Part shown: piece by piece, positions 1-9,800 of the stretch
Layout of the letters: the number at the start of each line of letters is the position of its first letter
Position numbering within the stretch: the stretch's first letter is position 1
Source of the DNA: Streptoalloteichus tenebrarius
GTDB lineage: Bacteria > Actinomycetota > Actinomycetes > Mycobacteriales > Pseudonocardiaceae
DNA length: 64,000 nucleotides
Assembly (NCBI RefSeq): GCF_024171885.1
Contig: NZ_JAMTCP010000002.1
Coordinates: forward strand, 248,001-312,000
Direction of reading: 5' to 3'
Program-made: the position numbers and the translations under genes
Notes under the pieces: generated by a model
Databases searched by the model: none
What the model was told of the DNA's origin: nothing
The model's input: only the letters and a program-made list of their open reading frames with translations

Positions 1-1054
1 CGGCCGCCGCCAGGTACCGGGACCAGTCCAGCAGCTCGGGCGACTCGGTGCCGGGCAGCAGCTCGCCCCGGTAGTCGTCGGCCGCCGCGCGCACGTCGCC
101 CCGCCGGACCGCGGCCAGCACGTCCAGCGCGTCGCACCGGACCGGGCCCTGGAGCCGGTAGGGGCGGGAGGCGATGCGCCCGCCGAGCTGGCGGCGCAGG
201 TGGGAGATCTCGGCCTTCAGCGTGCCCCTGCTGACCGGCTCGTCGCCGTAGAGGTGGGCGTGCAGCTCCCCGCCGTCCAGCCCCTCGGGGTAGAGGGTGA
301 GCAGGGCCACGATCTCCATCTGGCGCGGTGACACCGGGACTCTGCGGGAGCCCAGCCGCAGCTCCGGCCGGCCGAGCAGGCGCACCTCCAGCAGCTCCTG
401 CTCGACCTGGTCGGAGGGCTGGGGCGCCTCGGGCGAGCTGAGCACCGCGCGGAAGAGCTGGGCCAGCGCCTGGGTCGCCGGCATCGCGAGCGGCTGGGTC
501 TTCGTCCACGTGGTGGTCAGGTCGATCACGCCGAGCCGCTGCCCGGTGAGCGGGTCGTCGACCGGGGTGGCGTAGCAGACGAAGTCCTGGACCGAGGTGT
601 TGAAGTGCTCGCCCGACCACACCGTGCACGGAGCCCCGGTGCGCTGGGCGAGGTCGATGCCGTTGGTGCCCATGCTGCCCTCGTCCCAGCGCGCGCCGGG
701 CACGAAGTTGACCTGCTCGGCGCGCTTGCGGATGACGGGGCTGGTCGCGGTCCACAGCAGCCGGCTGTTCTCGTCGGCCACGGCCACCACGACCTGGCCC
801 TCCTCGCCGACGCGGCGGAGCTCGTCCTCCAGGACGGTGACGGCGTGCCCCATGCGGCTGCCCCGCCACGCGGTGTCGGGCAGGTCCTCGGTCGGCGCGG
901 CGTTCCGGCTCAGCACCCCCTGGTCGAGGGACCTCCGCCAGCTTTGCGCCACCTCCGGCCGCAGACCGTCCCGCTCCGCCCCGCGCGAGGCGACGAAGCG
1001 TTCCCAACGCTCGGTCAGGGCGTCTCGCTCGGTGCGAATGCTGCTCGGCGCCAT
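1..1054 (-). CDS. GAF-domain transcriptional regulator with C-terminal winged helix (3' end cut by window)
   Basis: I translated this by hand from the ATG at 1054 to the window edge, about 351 residues with no stop. Residues about 65-200 form a GAF-type sensor resembling the N-terminus of AcoR-like activators (motif ARWDEGSMGTNGI near residue 125). Residues about 225-320 look like an OmpR/SARP-type winged helix (SPRQMEIVALLTLYPEGLDG, then a TLKAEISHLRRQL recognition-helix region). There is no AAA+ sigma-54 domain in the visible part, which fits actinobacteria lacking sigma-54. In related genomes such genes often lie beside aldehyde or alcohol dehydrogenase genes, but that neighbour would be outside the window. 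The domain reading is reliable; the ligand and targets are unknown. The C-terminus is missing. Confidence 0.8.
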   Translation of the reverse strand, partial: MAPSSIRTERDALTERWERFVASRGAERDGLRPEVAQSWRRSLDQGVLSRNAAPTEDLPDTAWRGSRMGHAVTVLEDELRRVGEEGQVVVAVADENSRLLWTATSPVIRKRAEQVNFVPGARWDEGSMGTNGIDLAQRTGAPCTVWSGEHFNTSVQDFVCYATPVDDPLTGQRLGVIDLTTTWTKTQPLAMPATQALAQLFRAVLSSPEAPQPSDQVEQELLEVRLLGRPELRLGSRRVPVSPRQMEIVALLTLYPEGLDGGELHAHLYGDEPVSRGTLKAEISHLRRQLGGRIASRPYRLQGPVRCDALDVLAAVRRGDVRAAADDYRGELLPGTESPELLDWSRYLAAA

Positions 1055-1243
1055 GGCACTCCGTCCATCACATCCCCGTGGCAAGGATTACCGCTCGTCG
1101 TTCGGGCCTCGTCGGCGGGCACATCCCAGGGTTGGGTCACCGAGGGTATTGGTTTCGATACGGTGCGGGGAAGTCGGACCGGGTGCGGCGCGTTCGGCGT
1201 GTCCAATGGTCCACACGGCCGGGTGCTCAATCTCGCCACCGGC

Positions 1244-1663
1244 TTAACCCTGGAGGAAGCTCAGCCGGACGGTTCGCACCGGATTGTCGACGTTGGTGTC
1301 CACCAGACAGAGGGACTGCCACGTGCCGAGGGTCATCCGTCCGCCCACGACCGGGACGGTCGCGTACGGGGGCAGGAAGGCGGGCAGCACGTGGTCCCTG
1401 CCGTGGCCGGGGGAGCCGTGCCGGTGCCGCCAGCGGTCGTCGGCCGGCAGCAGGTCGCGCAGGGCCGCCAGCAGGTCGTCGTCGCTGCCGGCCCCGGTCT
1501 CGATCACGGCCAGTCCCGCGGTGGCGTGCGGCACCCAGACGTGCAGCAGCCCGTCGGCGCCGCGGGGCACCTCGGGGCGGGCGAGGAACCGTTCGCAGTC
1601 CCCGGTCAGGTCGTGGACCACCTCGACGGCCCCGGTGCGGATCTGGATCTCCTCCGTGAGCAC
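1244..1663 (-). CDS. YjbQ / UPF0047 family protein
   Basis: 139 residues, the usual length for the YjbQ (UPF0047) family. The family fold is recognisable from VPHATAGLAVIETG near residue 44, the His-rich RHRHGSPGHGRDHVLPAFL stretch near residue 80, and the C-terminal GTWQSLCLVDTNVDNPVR block. Some members have been reported to have thiamine-phosphate-synthase-like activity in vivo, but the physiological role is poorly defined. It ends 190 bp upstream of the GAF regulator on the same strand and diverges from the TetR gene, so the 204-bp gap at 1664-1867 probably holds two outward promoters. Family assignment is firm; a specific reaction is not claimed. Confidence 0.85.
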   Translation of the reverse strand: MLTEEIQIRTGAVEVVHDLTGDCERFLARPEVPRGADGLLHVWVPHATAGLAVIETGAGSDDDLLAALRDLLPADDRWRHRHGSPGHGRDHVLPAFLPPYATVPVVGGRMTLGTWQSLCLVDTNVDNPVRTVRLSFLQG

Positions 1664-1867
1664 GGGCCCACCGTACGTCCGCCGGCCCGACCCTCGCAGG
1701 GGGCGGCCAGGCGACCGGGGACGGCCGGGACAGGGCCGCGTGGAACCGGCCGGAGCGCGCGGGAACGAGCGCCGAGGGACGGGGTCGGGACGGGTTTGAC
1801 CGGCCGCGGGGCCGCAGCGTAAGGATGGGGCGTCCGGATGACCGCCCGGTCACACGCAGGAGGCCCG

Positions 1868-2512
1868 GTGCCGACCGACGTCTGGCGCAACCTCGCGCCC
1901 GCCAAGCGGGAGCGCGTGCTCGCCGCCGCCTCGGCGGAGTTCGGCAGGGTCGGCTTCTCCCGGGGTTCGCTGAACACCATCGCGCGTGAGGCCGACGTCG
2001 CGAAGGGCTCGCTGTTCCAGTACTTCGACAACAAGCTCGACCTGTTCGCGACCGTGGGCGACGAGGCGGCCCGGCGGGTCAGGGCGGCGATGGCGCCGCG
2101 CCTGCGTGAGCTGTCCGCGTCCCTGCCCACGCTCGCCGAGGCGCTGGTCGAGGCGTTGGTGGAGTGGGTCCGGTGGTTCGCCGCGCATCCCGTGGAGCGC
2201 GGGGTGGTCACGGCCACCAACCTGGAGATGGACGGCGAGGTGCGGCGGGCCGTGCGCGGCGTGGCCCACCGCCACTACCTGGAGGTGCTGCGCCCGTGGG
2301 TGGCGCGGGCGGCGGCCGAGGGCCAGCTCGCCCCCCACGCCGACGAGGACGCGGTGCTGGCCTGGCTGCTCCTGTTGGTCCCCCACCTGGCCATGGCCCC
2401 GTTCGTGCCCGAACTCGACCCCGTGCTCGGGCTCCACGGCGCGGACGAGGAGACGGTCCGCGCGGCGGTGCGGCGGATGGTCGCGGTCCTCCTGCCCCCG
2501 CCCGGGATGTGA
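1868..2512 (+). CDS. TetR/AcrR family transcriptional regulator
   Basis: Residues about 10-60 form a TetR-type DNA-binding domain: KRERVLAAASAEFGRVGFSR, then TIAREADVAKGSLFQYF, the characteristic helix-turn-helix ending in a YF(D/E)NK motif. The rest is an all-helical ligand-binding domain rich in Trp and Arg. I chose the GTG at 1868 because AGGAGG sits just upstream (1858-1863) and the protein then starts PTDVWRNL as in related regulators. An in-frame ATG at 1838 would add ten residues. There is no adjacent co-directional enzyme or pump, so the target is unknown; autoregulation or control of the divergent YjbQ gene is possible. Confidence 0.85.
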   Translation: MPTDVWRNLAPAKRERVLAAASAEFGRVGFSRGSLNTIAREADVAKGSLFQYFDNKLDLFATVGDEAARRVRAAMAPRLRELSASLPTLAEALVEALVEWVRWFAAHPVERGVVTATNLEMDGEVRRAVRGVAHRHYLEVLRPWVARAAAEGQLAPHADEDAVLAWLLLLVPHLAMAPFVPELDPVLGLHGADEETVRAAVRRMVAVLLPPPGM

Positions 2513-2690
2513 GCGTTGACCGGTTCCGGTGCCCGCGCGAGCGCCGTCCGGAAGCGGCTGATTACGCCTCGGAGCTGCTGTAACCCGATCAGGGCTACGT
2601 CGTGTGGGTGATATTTCGGGGTCGAACGTCACGAAAACGGCGGGGTTGGCGATTACCGCGACCGGCGATCACCCCTTACGGTGAGAACCC

Positions 2691-3425
2691 GTGTCTGATC
2701 ACGAGAACCCGGCGGAGCAGACCCAACAGCTACCGAAGTTCCCGCCCCGGCCCACGGACACCGCGCAGATGCCGGTGCTCCTGATCCGGGAGCACCCCGT
2801 GGCCGACGAGCCGGAACCGGCGCCGCCGCCCGCCCCGAGCCGCGCCGGCCGGGGCCTGCGGATCGGGCTGGCCCTGGCCGGGCTGGTCGGGGTCGCGACC
2901 CTGTCCGGCGGCCTGTGGCTGCTCCTGGCCGGCCGCGGCGCCGAGACACCGGGAACCCCCGTGCCCGCGACGACCGTCGCCCAGGGCGAGTACGAGTTCA
3001 CGCAGCAGGTCGAGCAGCGCGACACCAACTGCGCCGCCCACGCCTACGGCAAGGTCAAGGACTTCCTCTCCGGCAGACCCTGCGACGAGCTCGTCCAGCT
3101 CCTGCTGACGACGAAGAGCAAGGAGGGCGCCGACGTCGTCGTCGCGCTCTCGGTCGTCCGGATGCCCGACACCGACGGCGCGGTGGCCCTCAAGGCGCTC
3201 ACCGACACCGACAACACGGGCAACATCAACGACCTGCTCCGCGAGGGGAAGCAGGTGCCCAACGGCCCCTCCCAACTGACGCGGGCGGGCTACGCGGCCG
3301 CGCAGGACGGCCGCGCCGTGGTCATCGCCGAGGCCGACTTCTTCGACGTCGACCGCAGCGACGAGACGCTCCTGCGTCGGATCGCGCAGGACTCCCTGCG
3401 GATCGGCCACAAGCACGCCAACTGA
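2691..3425 (+). CDS. single-pass membrane protein of unknown function
   Basis: 244 residues from a GTG start. Residues 1-53 are a Pro-rich cytoplasmic segment, residues about 56-80 a hydrophobic membrane helix preceded by Arg residues, and residues about 85-244 an extracytoplasmic domain. That domain has two cysteines (C114 and C131) that could form a disulphide and a mixed alpha/beta pattern. I recognise no family; the layout resembles many actinobacterial membrane-anchored proteins with a small periplasmic-side domain. It is probably monocistronic: the next gene is on the opposite strand and convergent. Coding status is supported by strong G/C third-position bias and a typical topology. Confidence 0.65.
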   Translation: MSDHENPAEQTQQLPKFPPRPTDTAQMPVLLIREHPVADEPEPAPPPAPSRAGRGLRIGLALAGLVGVATLSGGLWLLLAGRGAETPGTPVPATTVAQGEYEFTQQVEQRDTNCAAHAYGKVKDFLSGRPCDELVQLLLTTKSKEGADVVVALSVVRMPDTDGAVALKALTDTDNTGNINDLLREGKQVPNGPSQLTRAGYAAAQDGRAVVIAEADFFDVDRSDETLLRRIAQDSLRIGHKHAN

Positions 3426-3510
3426 GGGCACCGCGCCTCGGCGCCCCCGGTTGGCGTCAGGAGGGCCTCGGCGGCCTCGGGCGCGGCCCCGGCGAAGGGG
3501 GCCGCGGGCG

Positions 3511-4008
3511 TCAGCCGGGCTGGCCGGGGAACGGCACGGTCAGCGGGCTCTGCCGGCCCGCCCGCCGCCACCGCGTCGCCCGCACCGCCGCCGAGGTCAA
3601 CGCGTCCAGGGCGAACTGCCGCAGCCCCTGGTCGTCGGTGCGCTCCAGCACCGCGCGCCACGCGCCGGCGGTGTCCGTCTCGGCTGTGACCAACAACTCG
3701 GTGGCCGACGCGGCGTCGGTCACCGGCTTCGGCGGCTGGTAGGCGGGCTGCGGCGGCACGGGCGTGGCGCCCGCGTCCCGCAGCATGCGCTCGGTGGCCT
3801 CCCGACGCGTGCGGTGCGCCGCGAGGTCGGTGCTCGCCGTCTTCTCCATCTCCTTGGCCACCAACACCGCGGCGAGCCCGTAGCTCCACTCGGCGGCGTG
3901 CTCGGCCGCCAGCGCCCGCTGGACCGCCTCGACGGCCTCGCCCGTGGGCCGGGGCTGGGGGCCGTTCGCACTGGACTGCCCGGACGGACCGGGGTTCGGC
4001 GAGGTCAT
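3511..4008 (-). CDS. DUF4439 ferritin-like domain protein
   Basis: 165 residues from the ATG at 4008, whose first bases overlap the stop of the upstream lipoprotein gene (ATGA-type coupling). After a short Pro/Gly-rich leader, residues about 23-160 are helical. They begin AVQRALAAEHAAEWSYGLAA, which carries the Glu/His spacing of ferritin-like helices (DUF4439 family); a Pro-rich linker divides two helix pairs. Whether it binds a di-metal centre is not known. Translational coupling to the lipoprotein suggests the two act together at the cell envelope. Longer upstream in-frame extensions are possible but would run through the lipoprotein gene, so I reject them. Confidence 0.75.
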   Translation of the reverse strand: MTSPNPGPSGQSSANGPQPRPTGEAVEAVQRALAAEHAAEWSYGLAAVLVAKEMEKTASTDLAAHRTRREATERMLRDAGATPVPPQPAYQPPKPVTDAASATELLVTAETDTAGAWRAVLERTDDQGLRQFALDALTSAAVRATRWRRAGRQSPLTVPFPGQPG

Positions 4009-4514
4009 GCCAACACCTCCCGCAGGCTCGCGCACGACGCGGTCACCGAGCCGAGCAGGCCCGCCCGGTGCCTGGGCGCCGTGGTGACCAGGGCCCTGGC
4101 CTCCTGCTCGGCGGCCGTCAGCGCCTCCACCAGCGCCGCCTTGGCCTCGGCGGCCGTCGGCGGGGCAGTCGGGACGCCCGACGAGGACGACGGGGCGGAC
4201 GAGCCCGTCACGGGGCGCGCCCGCTGGATCTCCTGGTCCAACGCCTCCGCGTGCGCCTTCCGGCTGGCGGCCACCGCCGTGGCGGCCTGGACCAGGTCCT
4301 GGCCCGCGCCCGGCACCGACTCCGCGACCGCCCTCGCCAGCGCGGCGTCCGCCCGCGCCCGCGCCGCCAACGGCTCCAGCGGGTCGGGGCCGGGCGGCGG
4401 GGGCGGGGTCGACGTGCAGGCCGCCGCGAGCGGGGCGGCCGCCATGGCCAGGACGCCCGCGAGCAGGAACCGCCGCCGGGGCAGCGGTCCGGGACGGGAG
4501 GGTTCCAGGGTCAC
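4005..4514 (-). CDS. Tat-type lipoprotein of unknown function
   Basis: 169 residues. The N-terminus carries a twin-arginine-like PRRRFLLAG motif (residues 12-20), a hydrophobic core, and a lipobox ending at Cys33 (LAAAC). It is therefore predicted to be exported and lipid-anchored on the outer face of the membrane. After a Pro-rich spacer, residues about 42-169 are Ala/Glu-rich helices with few hydrophobic blocks. Its stop overlaps the start of the DUF4439 gene, forming a two-gene operon that diverges from rimP. I see no catalytic motif. The export prediction is good; the function is unknown. A helical bundle partner for the ferritin-like protein is my inference. Confidence 0.75.
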   Translation of the reverse strand: MTLEPSRPGPLPRRRFLLAGVLAMAAAPLAAACTSTPPPPPGPDPLEPLAARARADAALARAVAESVPGAGQDLVQAATAVAASRKAHAEALDQEIQRARPVTGSSAPSSSSGVPTAPPTAAEAKAALVEALTAAEQEARALVTTAPRHRAGLLGSVTASCASLREVLA

Positions 4515-4718
4515 GGTCCGTCATCCTGCCAGGCGATCGTGGCGGTCGTGCGCGGACGGCGCGTGATCGGCACTGCCCTGGCCGGCCTAGTGACGCGCTA
4601 CGCTGGGCGACCGCGGCCGGCGGAGTGCAGCGTCGGTCGCCCGTCGTCGTGGGACCGGCAGCCGTCGGGCCCGCGGCGAGTGTCGGCCTGCACCAGGAGA
4701 CCATCGGGGAGAGACAAC

Positions 4719-5354
4719 GTGTCCAGCCCGCCGCGCGGTGAGCCACCGCGCGCCGCGCGTGACCACGACGCACGCGCAGGGGCGCGTGATCAATTCACTG
4801 CGCAGCTCGAACCGGTCGTCCGCGCGGCCGTCCAGGCCGTCGGCTTCGACCTGGAGCTGCTCGACGTGCAGCCCGCCGGCCGTCGCCGGCTGGTGCGCGT
4901 CGTCGTCGACTCCGACGACGGCGTGGGCTTGGACGAGGTCGCCGAGGCCAGCCGCGCGGTGTCCGCAGCCCTGGACGACAGGGACGACCTGCTCGCGGGG
5001 CCGTACACGCTGGAGGTGACCTCCCCCGGGGTGGACCGTCCGCTGACCAGGCCCCGACACTGGCGACGCGCCAGGTCGCGGCTGGTCGCGGTGCGGCTCG
5101 CCGACGGCGGCCAGCTCACCGGCCGCGTGGGCGAGGCCGACGAGGAGGGCGTGGTCCTGCTGGTCGACGGCGCGTTGCGCCGGTTGGCCTACCAGGACGT
5201 GGCCAGGGCGACGGTGGAGATCGAGTTCCGACAGCCGGCAGCCGCCGACCTGGCGTTGCTGGGTGGCGGGACGGCGTCCCAGCGTCCCGGCGATGCCGGG
5301 GAGGACGGCGCGGAGGGCGCGCCGGACACGGTCGACGAGGAGGAGTCGAGGTGA
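4719..5354 (+). CDS. rimP: ribosome maturation factor RimP
   Basis: RimP binds the free 30S subunit and helps its maturation. 211 residues from the GTG at 4719, which has a purine-rich GGGGAGAG ribosome site a few bases upstream. After about 25 disordered residues comes the N-terminal alpha/beta domain ([40 protein letters not shown]), the conserved [14 protein letters not shown] motif, then the C-terminal SH3-like barrel. An acidic tail ([10 protein letters not shown]...DEEE) ends the protein. The stop overlaps the nusA start. The position directly before nusA and infB is the conserved bacterial arrangement. Longer in-frame extensions upstream would read through the divergent promoter region and are not credible. 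Confidence 0.93.
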   Translation: MSSPPRGEPPRAARDHDARAGARDQFTAQLEPVVRAAVQAVGFDLELLDVQPAGRRRLVRVVVDSDDGVGLDEVAEASRAVSAALDDRDDLLAGPYTLEVTSPGVDRPLTRPRHWRRARSRLVAVRLADGGQLTGRVGEADEEGVVLLVDGALRRLAYQDVARATVEIEFRQPAAADLALLGGGTASQRPGDAGEDGAEGAPDTVDEEESR

Positions 5355-6385
5355 ACGTCGACATCGCGGCGTTGCGCGCGATCGAGCGTGACAAGGACAT
5401 CCCCTTCGAGACCGTCCTCGAGGCGATCGAGACGGCGCTGCTGACCGCGTACAAGCACACCGAGGGGCACTACCCGCACGCCAGGGTCGAGATCGACCGC
5501 AAGACCGGCGTGGTGCGGGTGCTGGCCCAGGAGCTGGGGCCGGACGGCGAGGTCGCCCAGGAGTGGGACGACACGCCCGAGGGCTTCGGGCGGATCGCGG
5601 CCACCACCGCCCGCCAGGTGATCCTCCAGCGGCTGCGGGACGCCGAGCACGAGAAGACCTTCGGCGAGTTCTCGGCCAAGGAGGGCGAGATCCTCGCCGG
5701 GGTGGTGCAGCGCGACGCCAGGGCGAACTCCCGGGGCATGGTCGTGGTGCAGATCGGCGACACCGAGGGCGTGATCCCGCCGGCCGAGCAGGTGCCCGGC
5801 GAGAGCTACGACCACGGGACGCGGCTGAAGTGCTACGTCGTGGGGGTGTCCCGCACCGTGCGGGGTCCGCAGATCACGCTGTCGCGGACGCACCCCAACC
5901 TGGTGCGACGGCTGTTCGCGCTGGAGGTGCCGGAGATCGCCGACGGAACGGTCGAGATCCCGGCGGTGGCGCGTGAGGCCGGTCACCGTTCCAAGATCGC
6001 GGTGCGGTCGACGGTGGCCGGGGTCAACGCCAAGGGCGCGTGCATCGGTCCGATGGGCGCGCGTGTGCGCAACGTCATGAGCGAGCTGCACGGCGAGAAG
6101 ATCGACATCATCGACTACTCGGACGACCCGGCCACCTTCGTCGGGAATGCGCTGTCCCCGGCGAAGGTTGTCTCCGTCAGGGTGCTGGACGAACGGGCCA
6201 AGACCGCACGGGTCGTGGTCCCGGACTTCCAGCTCTCGTTGGCCATCGGCAAGGAGGGGCAGAACGCCCGCCTCGCCGCTCGGCTGACCGGCTGGCGGAT
6301 CGACATCCGCAGCGACGCCGACCCCTCCGCGACCGGTGGAGGGGCGGCCGAGGCGGGCGCGTCGACGGCCGGTTCGGTCGAGTGA
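5351..6385 (+). CDS. nusA: transcription termination/antitermination factor NusA
   Basis: NusA binds RNA polymerase and nascent RNA, influencing pausing, termination and antitermination. 344 residues, the normal actinobacterial length, without the acidic C-terminal repeats of enterobacterial NusA. The N-terminal RNAP-binding domain starts [19 protein letters not shown]. An S1 domain follows around residues 115-180 ([18 protein letters not shown]) and then two KH domains ([20 protein letters not shown]; the second around [20 protein letters not shown]). The GTG start overlaps the rimP stop by four bases, giving translational coupling. Confidence 0.96.
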   Translation: MNVDIAALRAIERDKDIPFETVLEAIETALLTAYKHTEGHYPHARVEIDRKTGVVRVLAQELGPDGEVAQEWDDTPEGFGRIAATTARQVILQRLRDAEHEKTFGEFSAKEGEILAGVVQRDARANSRGMVVVQIGDTEGVIPPAEQVPGESYDHGTRLKCYVVGVSRTVRGPQITLSRTHPNLVRRLFALEVPEIADGTVEIPAVAREAGHRSKIAVRSTVAGVNAKGACIGPMGARVRNVMSELHGEKIDIIDYSDDPATFVGNALSPAKVVSVRVLDERAKTARVVVPDFQLSLAIGKEGQNARLAARLTGWRIDIRSDADPSATGGGAAEAGASTAGSVE

Positions 6386-6435
6386 AGGTCAAGCGCTAAA
6401 CTCTTGTTGGTTCACACGCCTGGGAGCATCAATCC

Positions 6436-6699
6436 GTGCACACCGGTCCAGTACGGACGTGCGTCGGTTGCCGCCTCCGGGCGGTGGCTGCCGAGCTGTT
6501 GCGCGTGGTGGTCGAGGACGGGTCTCTCGTCCCCGACCCCCGACGCGGGCGGCCGGGGCGGGGAGCGTGGTTGCACCCCGACCCGGAGTGCCTGCGGCTC
6601 GCGGAGCGGCGGCGAGCGTTCCCGCGCGCTCTGCGCGTGCCGGGGCCGCTCGACGCCGCCGCCGTGCGGGAGCACCTCGAACAGCGGCTCGGGACTTGA
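6436..6699 (+). CDS. ylxR: YlxR family RNA-binding protein
   Basis: 87 residues from a GTG. It carries the DUF448/YlxR signature RTCVGCRL near residues 7-14 and the basic GRPGRGAWLHPDPECL block that forms the predicted RNA-binding surface. YlxR genes lie between nusA and infB in many Gram-positives, exactly as here, and have been proposed to act as nucleoid- or RNA-associated regulators. The gap to nusA is 50 bp with no obvious terminator, so it is most likely co-transcribed. Identification is secure by sequence and context. Confidence 0.9.
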   Translation: MHTGPVRTCVGCRLRAVAAELLRVVVEDGSLVPDPRRGRPGRGAWLHPDPECLRLAERRRAFPRALRVPGPLDAAAVREHLEQRLGT

Positions 6700-6852
6700 C
6701 CGGCGCGGGACGTCCCCGCGCCCGGCAGGCAGATCAGGAAGCAGGTCGACCCGTCATGAATCAGCCGTGAAGCTGAAGCCATGAACGCGCTTCGACGGTA
6801 GGTACGAGGTCGAGCGGGACAAGCCGCCCGGCCTCCCCAGATGAGGAGAGCA

Positions 6853-9800
6853 GTGGCAGGCAAGGCCCGCGTGCACGAGCTCGCGAAAGAGCTCGGAGTC
6901 ACGAGCAAGGAAGTCCTGAACAAGCTCAAGGAGCTCGGAGAGTTCGTCAAGTCGGCGTCCTCCACGGTGGAGGCGCCCGTCGCCCGCAAGCTCCGCGACG
7001 CGTTCCCCAGGGCCGGTGGCAAGGGCGAGGGCAGGCCCCGCCCGTCGGCCCCGCGTCCGGCCGCGCCCAAGCCGGCGCCCCCGGCCGCCCAGTCGCAGCC
7101 GGCGGCACCCGCACCGGCACCGGCGGCGCCCTCGGCCCCGGCGGCGCCCTCGGCCCCGGCGGCGCCCTCGGCCCCGGCGGCACCGCCGGCCCCGGCGCCC
7201 ACCCCGGCTCCCGCTCCCGCCGCCCGGCAGGAGCAGCCCGCGCAGCCCCCGGCCGCGCAGCCGGCCGCACCGGCGACCCCGGCCGCCCCGCGGCCCAGCG
7301 CGATGCCCGGCCCCAGGCCGGGTCCGCGTCCGGCCGCGCCCAAGCCGGGTCCGGTCGCCCCGAAGCCGGCTCCGGCGCCCGCGCCGCAGCCGGCCCCGCA
7401 GCCGCAGCAGCCGGCGGCCCAGGCCCCCGCTGCCCAGGCTCCGGCCGCCCAAGCCCCCGCTGCCCAGGCCCCGGCGGCCCCGGCCGCTCCGAAGCCGGCG
7501 ACCCCGGCTCCGCAGCAGCCGCAGGCCCCGCAGGGCGGCGGCCCGCGTCCCGGCCCGAAGCCGGGTCCGCGTTCCGGCGGCCAGGGCCAGGGCGGCGGCG
7601 CTCCCGCCCCCGGCGTGGTCCCGCCGCGCCCGCAGGCCCCGAAGCCGGGCCCGCGCGCGCCGCGTCCCGGCAACAACCCGTTCGGCGTCGGCTCCGGCGC
7701 GCCCGCCCCGCGTCCGCAGGGCGGCCCGCGTCCGGGTCCCGGCCAGCGTCAGGGCGGCCCCGGCGGCGGCCGTCCCGGTGAGGGTCGTCCGACGCCCGGC
7801 CCGCGCGCCGGCGCTCCCGGCTCCGGCGGCCCGCGTCCGAGCCCGGGCAACATGCCGCCCCGGCCCAACCCGGGCATGATGCCGCCCCGTCCGGCCCGTC
7901 CGGCCGGCGCCGGCGGTGGTCGTCCCGGTGGCGGCGGCGGTCGTCCCGGCGGCGGTGGCCGTCCGGGTGGCGGTGGCGGCGGCTTCCGCGGCGGCCCCGG
8001 TGGCGGCGGCGGTGGCGGCGGCTTCCGCGGCGGCCCCGGTGGCGGTGGCGGCGGTGGCGGCTTCCGTCCGGGTGGCGGCGGCGGCGCTCCGGCCGGCGGT
8101 GGCGGCTTCCGTGGCCGTCCCGGTGGCGGTGGCGGCCGCGGCGGCGCCGCGGGCGCGTTCGGCCGTCCCGGCGGTCCGGCCCGGCGTGGCCGCAAGTCGA
8201 AGCGGCAGAAGCGCCAGGAGTTCGACAACATGCAGGCGCCGTCGATCGGCGGCGTGCGGCTGCCCAAGGGCAGCGGCGAGGTCATCCGCCTGCCGCGCGG
8301 CGCGTCGCTGACCGACTTCGCCGAGAAGATCAACGCCAACCCGGCCTCGCTGGTCCAGGCGCTGTTCCACCTCGGCGAGATGGTCACGGCCACCCAGTCG
8401 GTCTCCGATGAGGTGCTGGAGCTGCTGGGCCAGGAGATGAACTACCAGGTCCAGGTCGTCAGCCCCGAGGACGAGGACCGCGAGCTGCTGGAGTCGTTCG
8501 ACATCAGCTACGGCGAGAACGACGGCGACGAGTCCGACCTCGCGCCCCGGCCGCCGGTGGTCACCGTCATGGGTCACGTCGACCACGGCAAGACCCGCCT
8601 GCTCGACACCATCCGCAAGGCCAACGTGCGTGAGCGCGAGGCCGGCGGCATCACCCAGCACATCGGCGCCTACCAGGTGTCGACCGAGCTGGACGGCAAC
8701 GAGCGGCTGATCACGTTCATCGACACCCCCGGTCACGAGGCGTTCACCGCCATGCGTGCCCGTGGCGCGAAGTCCACGGACATCGCGGTGCTGGTGGTCG
8801 CGGCCGACGACGGCGTCATGCCGCAGACGGTCGAGGCGATCAACCACGCCCAGGCGGCCTCGGTGCCGATCGTGGTCGCGGTGAACAAGATCGACAAGGA
8901 GGGGGCCAACCCCGCCAAGATCCGTCAGCAGCTCACCGAGTACGGGCTGGTGGCCGAGGAGTACGGCGGCGACACGATGTTCGTCGACATCTCGGCCAAG
9001 CAGGGCACGAACATCGAGAGCCTGCTCGAGGCGATCCTGCTCACCGCGGACGCGGCGCTGGACCTGCGGGCCAACCCGGACATGCCCGCGCAGGGCGTGG
9101 CCATCGAGGCCCACCTCGACCGGGGCCGTGGTCCGGTGGCCACCGTCCTGGTGCAGCGCGGCACCCTGCGGGTCGGCGACTCGATCGTCGGCGGCGACGC
9201 CTACGGCCGCGTGCGGCGGATGCTCGACGAGCACGGCAAGGACGTCACGGAGGCGACGCCGTCCCGTCCGGTCCAGGTGATCGGTTTCACCTCGGTGCCG
9301 GGCGCCGGCGACAACTTCCTGGTCGTCGAGGAGGACAGGGTCGCCCGGCAGATCGCCGAGCGCCGCCAGGCCCGTGAGCGCGCGGCGGAGAACGCGCGTC
9401 GCGCCGCCCGCAAGCGGATCAGCCTGGAGGACCTGGACTCCGCGCTGAAGGAGACCAGCCAGCTCAACCTGATCATCAAGGGTGACAACTCGGGTACCGT
9501 CGAGGCCCTCGAGGACGCCCTGATGAAGATCGACGTCGGCGACGAGGTCGAGCTGCGCGTCATCCACCGCGGTGTCGGCGCCATCAAGGAGGGCGACATC
9601 AACCTCGCCATCGCGGACAACGTCATCGTCCTGGGCTTCAACGTCCGGGCCGAGGGCAAGGCCACCGAGCTGGCCAACCGCGAGGGCGTGGAGATCCGGT
9701 TCTACTCGGTCATCTACCAGGCGATCGAGGACATCGAGAAGGCCCTCAAGGGCATGCTCAAGCCGGAGTACGAGGAGGTCGCGCTCGGCAGGGCCGAGGT

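Noticed and set aside
605-1822. 405-residue plus-strand open frame opposite the GAF regulator and YjbQ-family gene
   Set aside because: The opposite strand encodes recognisable domains; this frame is low-complexity.
6754-9567. 937-residue open frame antisense to infB
   Set aside because: It is the mirror of the Gly/Pro-rich infB linker and G domain; its translation is low-complexity Arg/Ala with no motif, and infB is certain.
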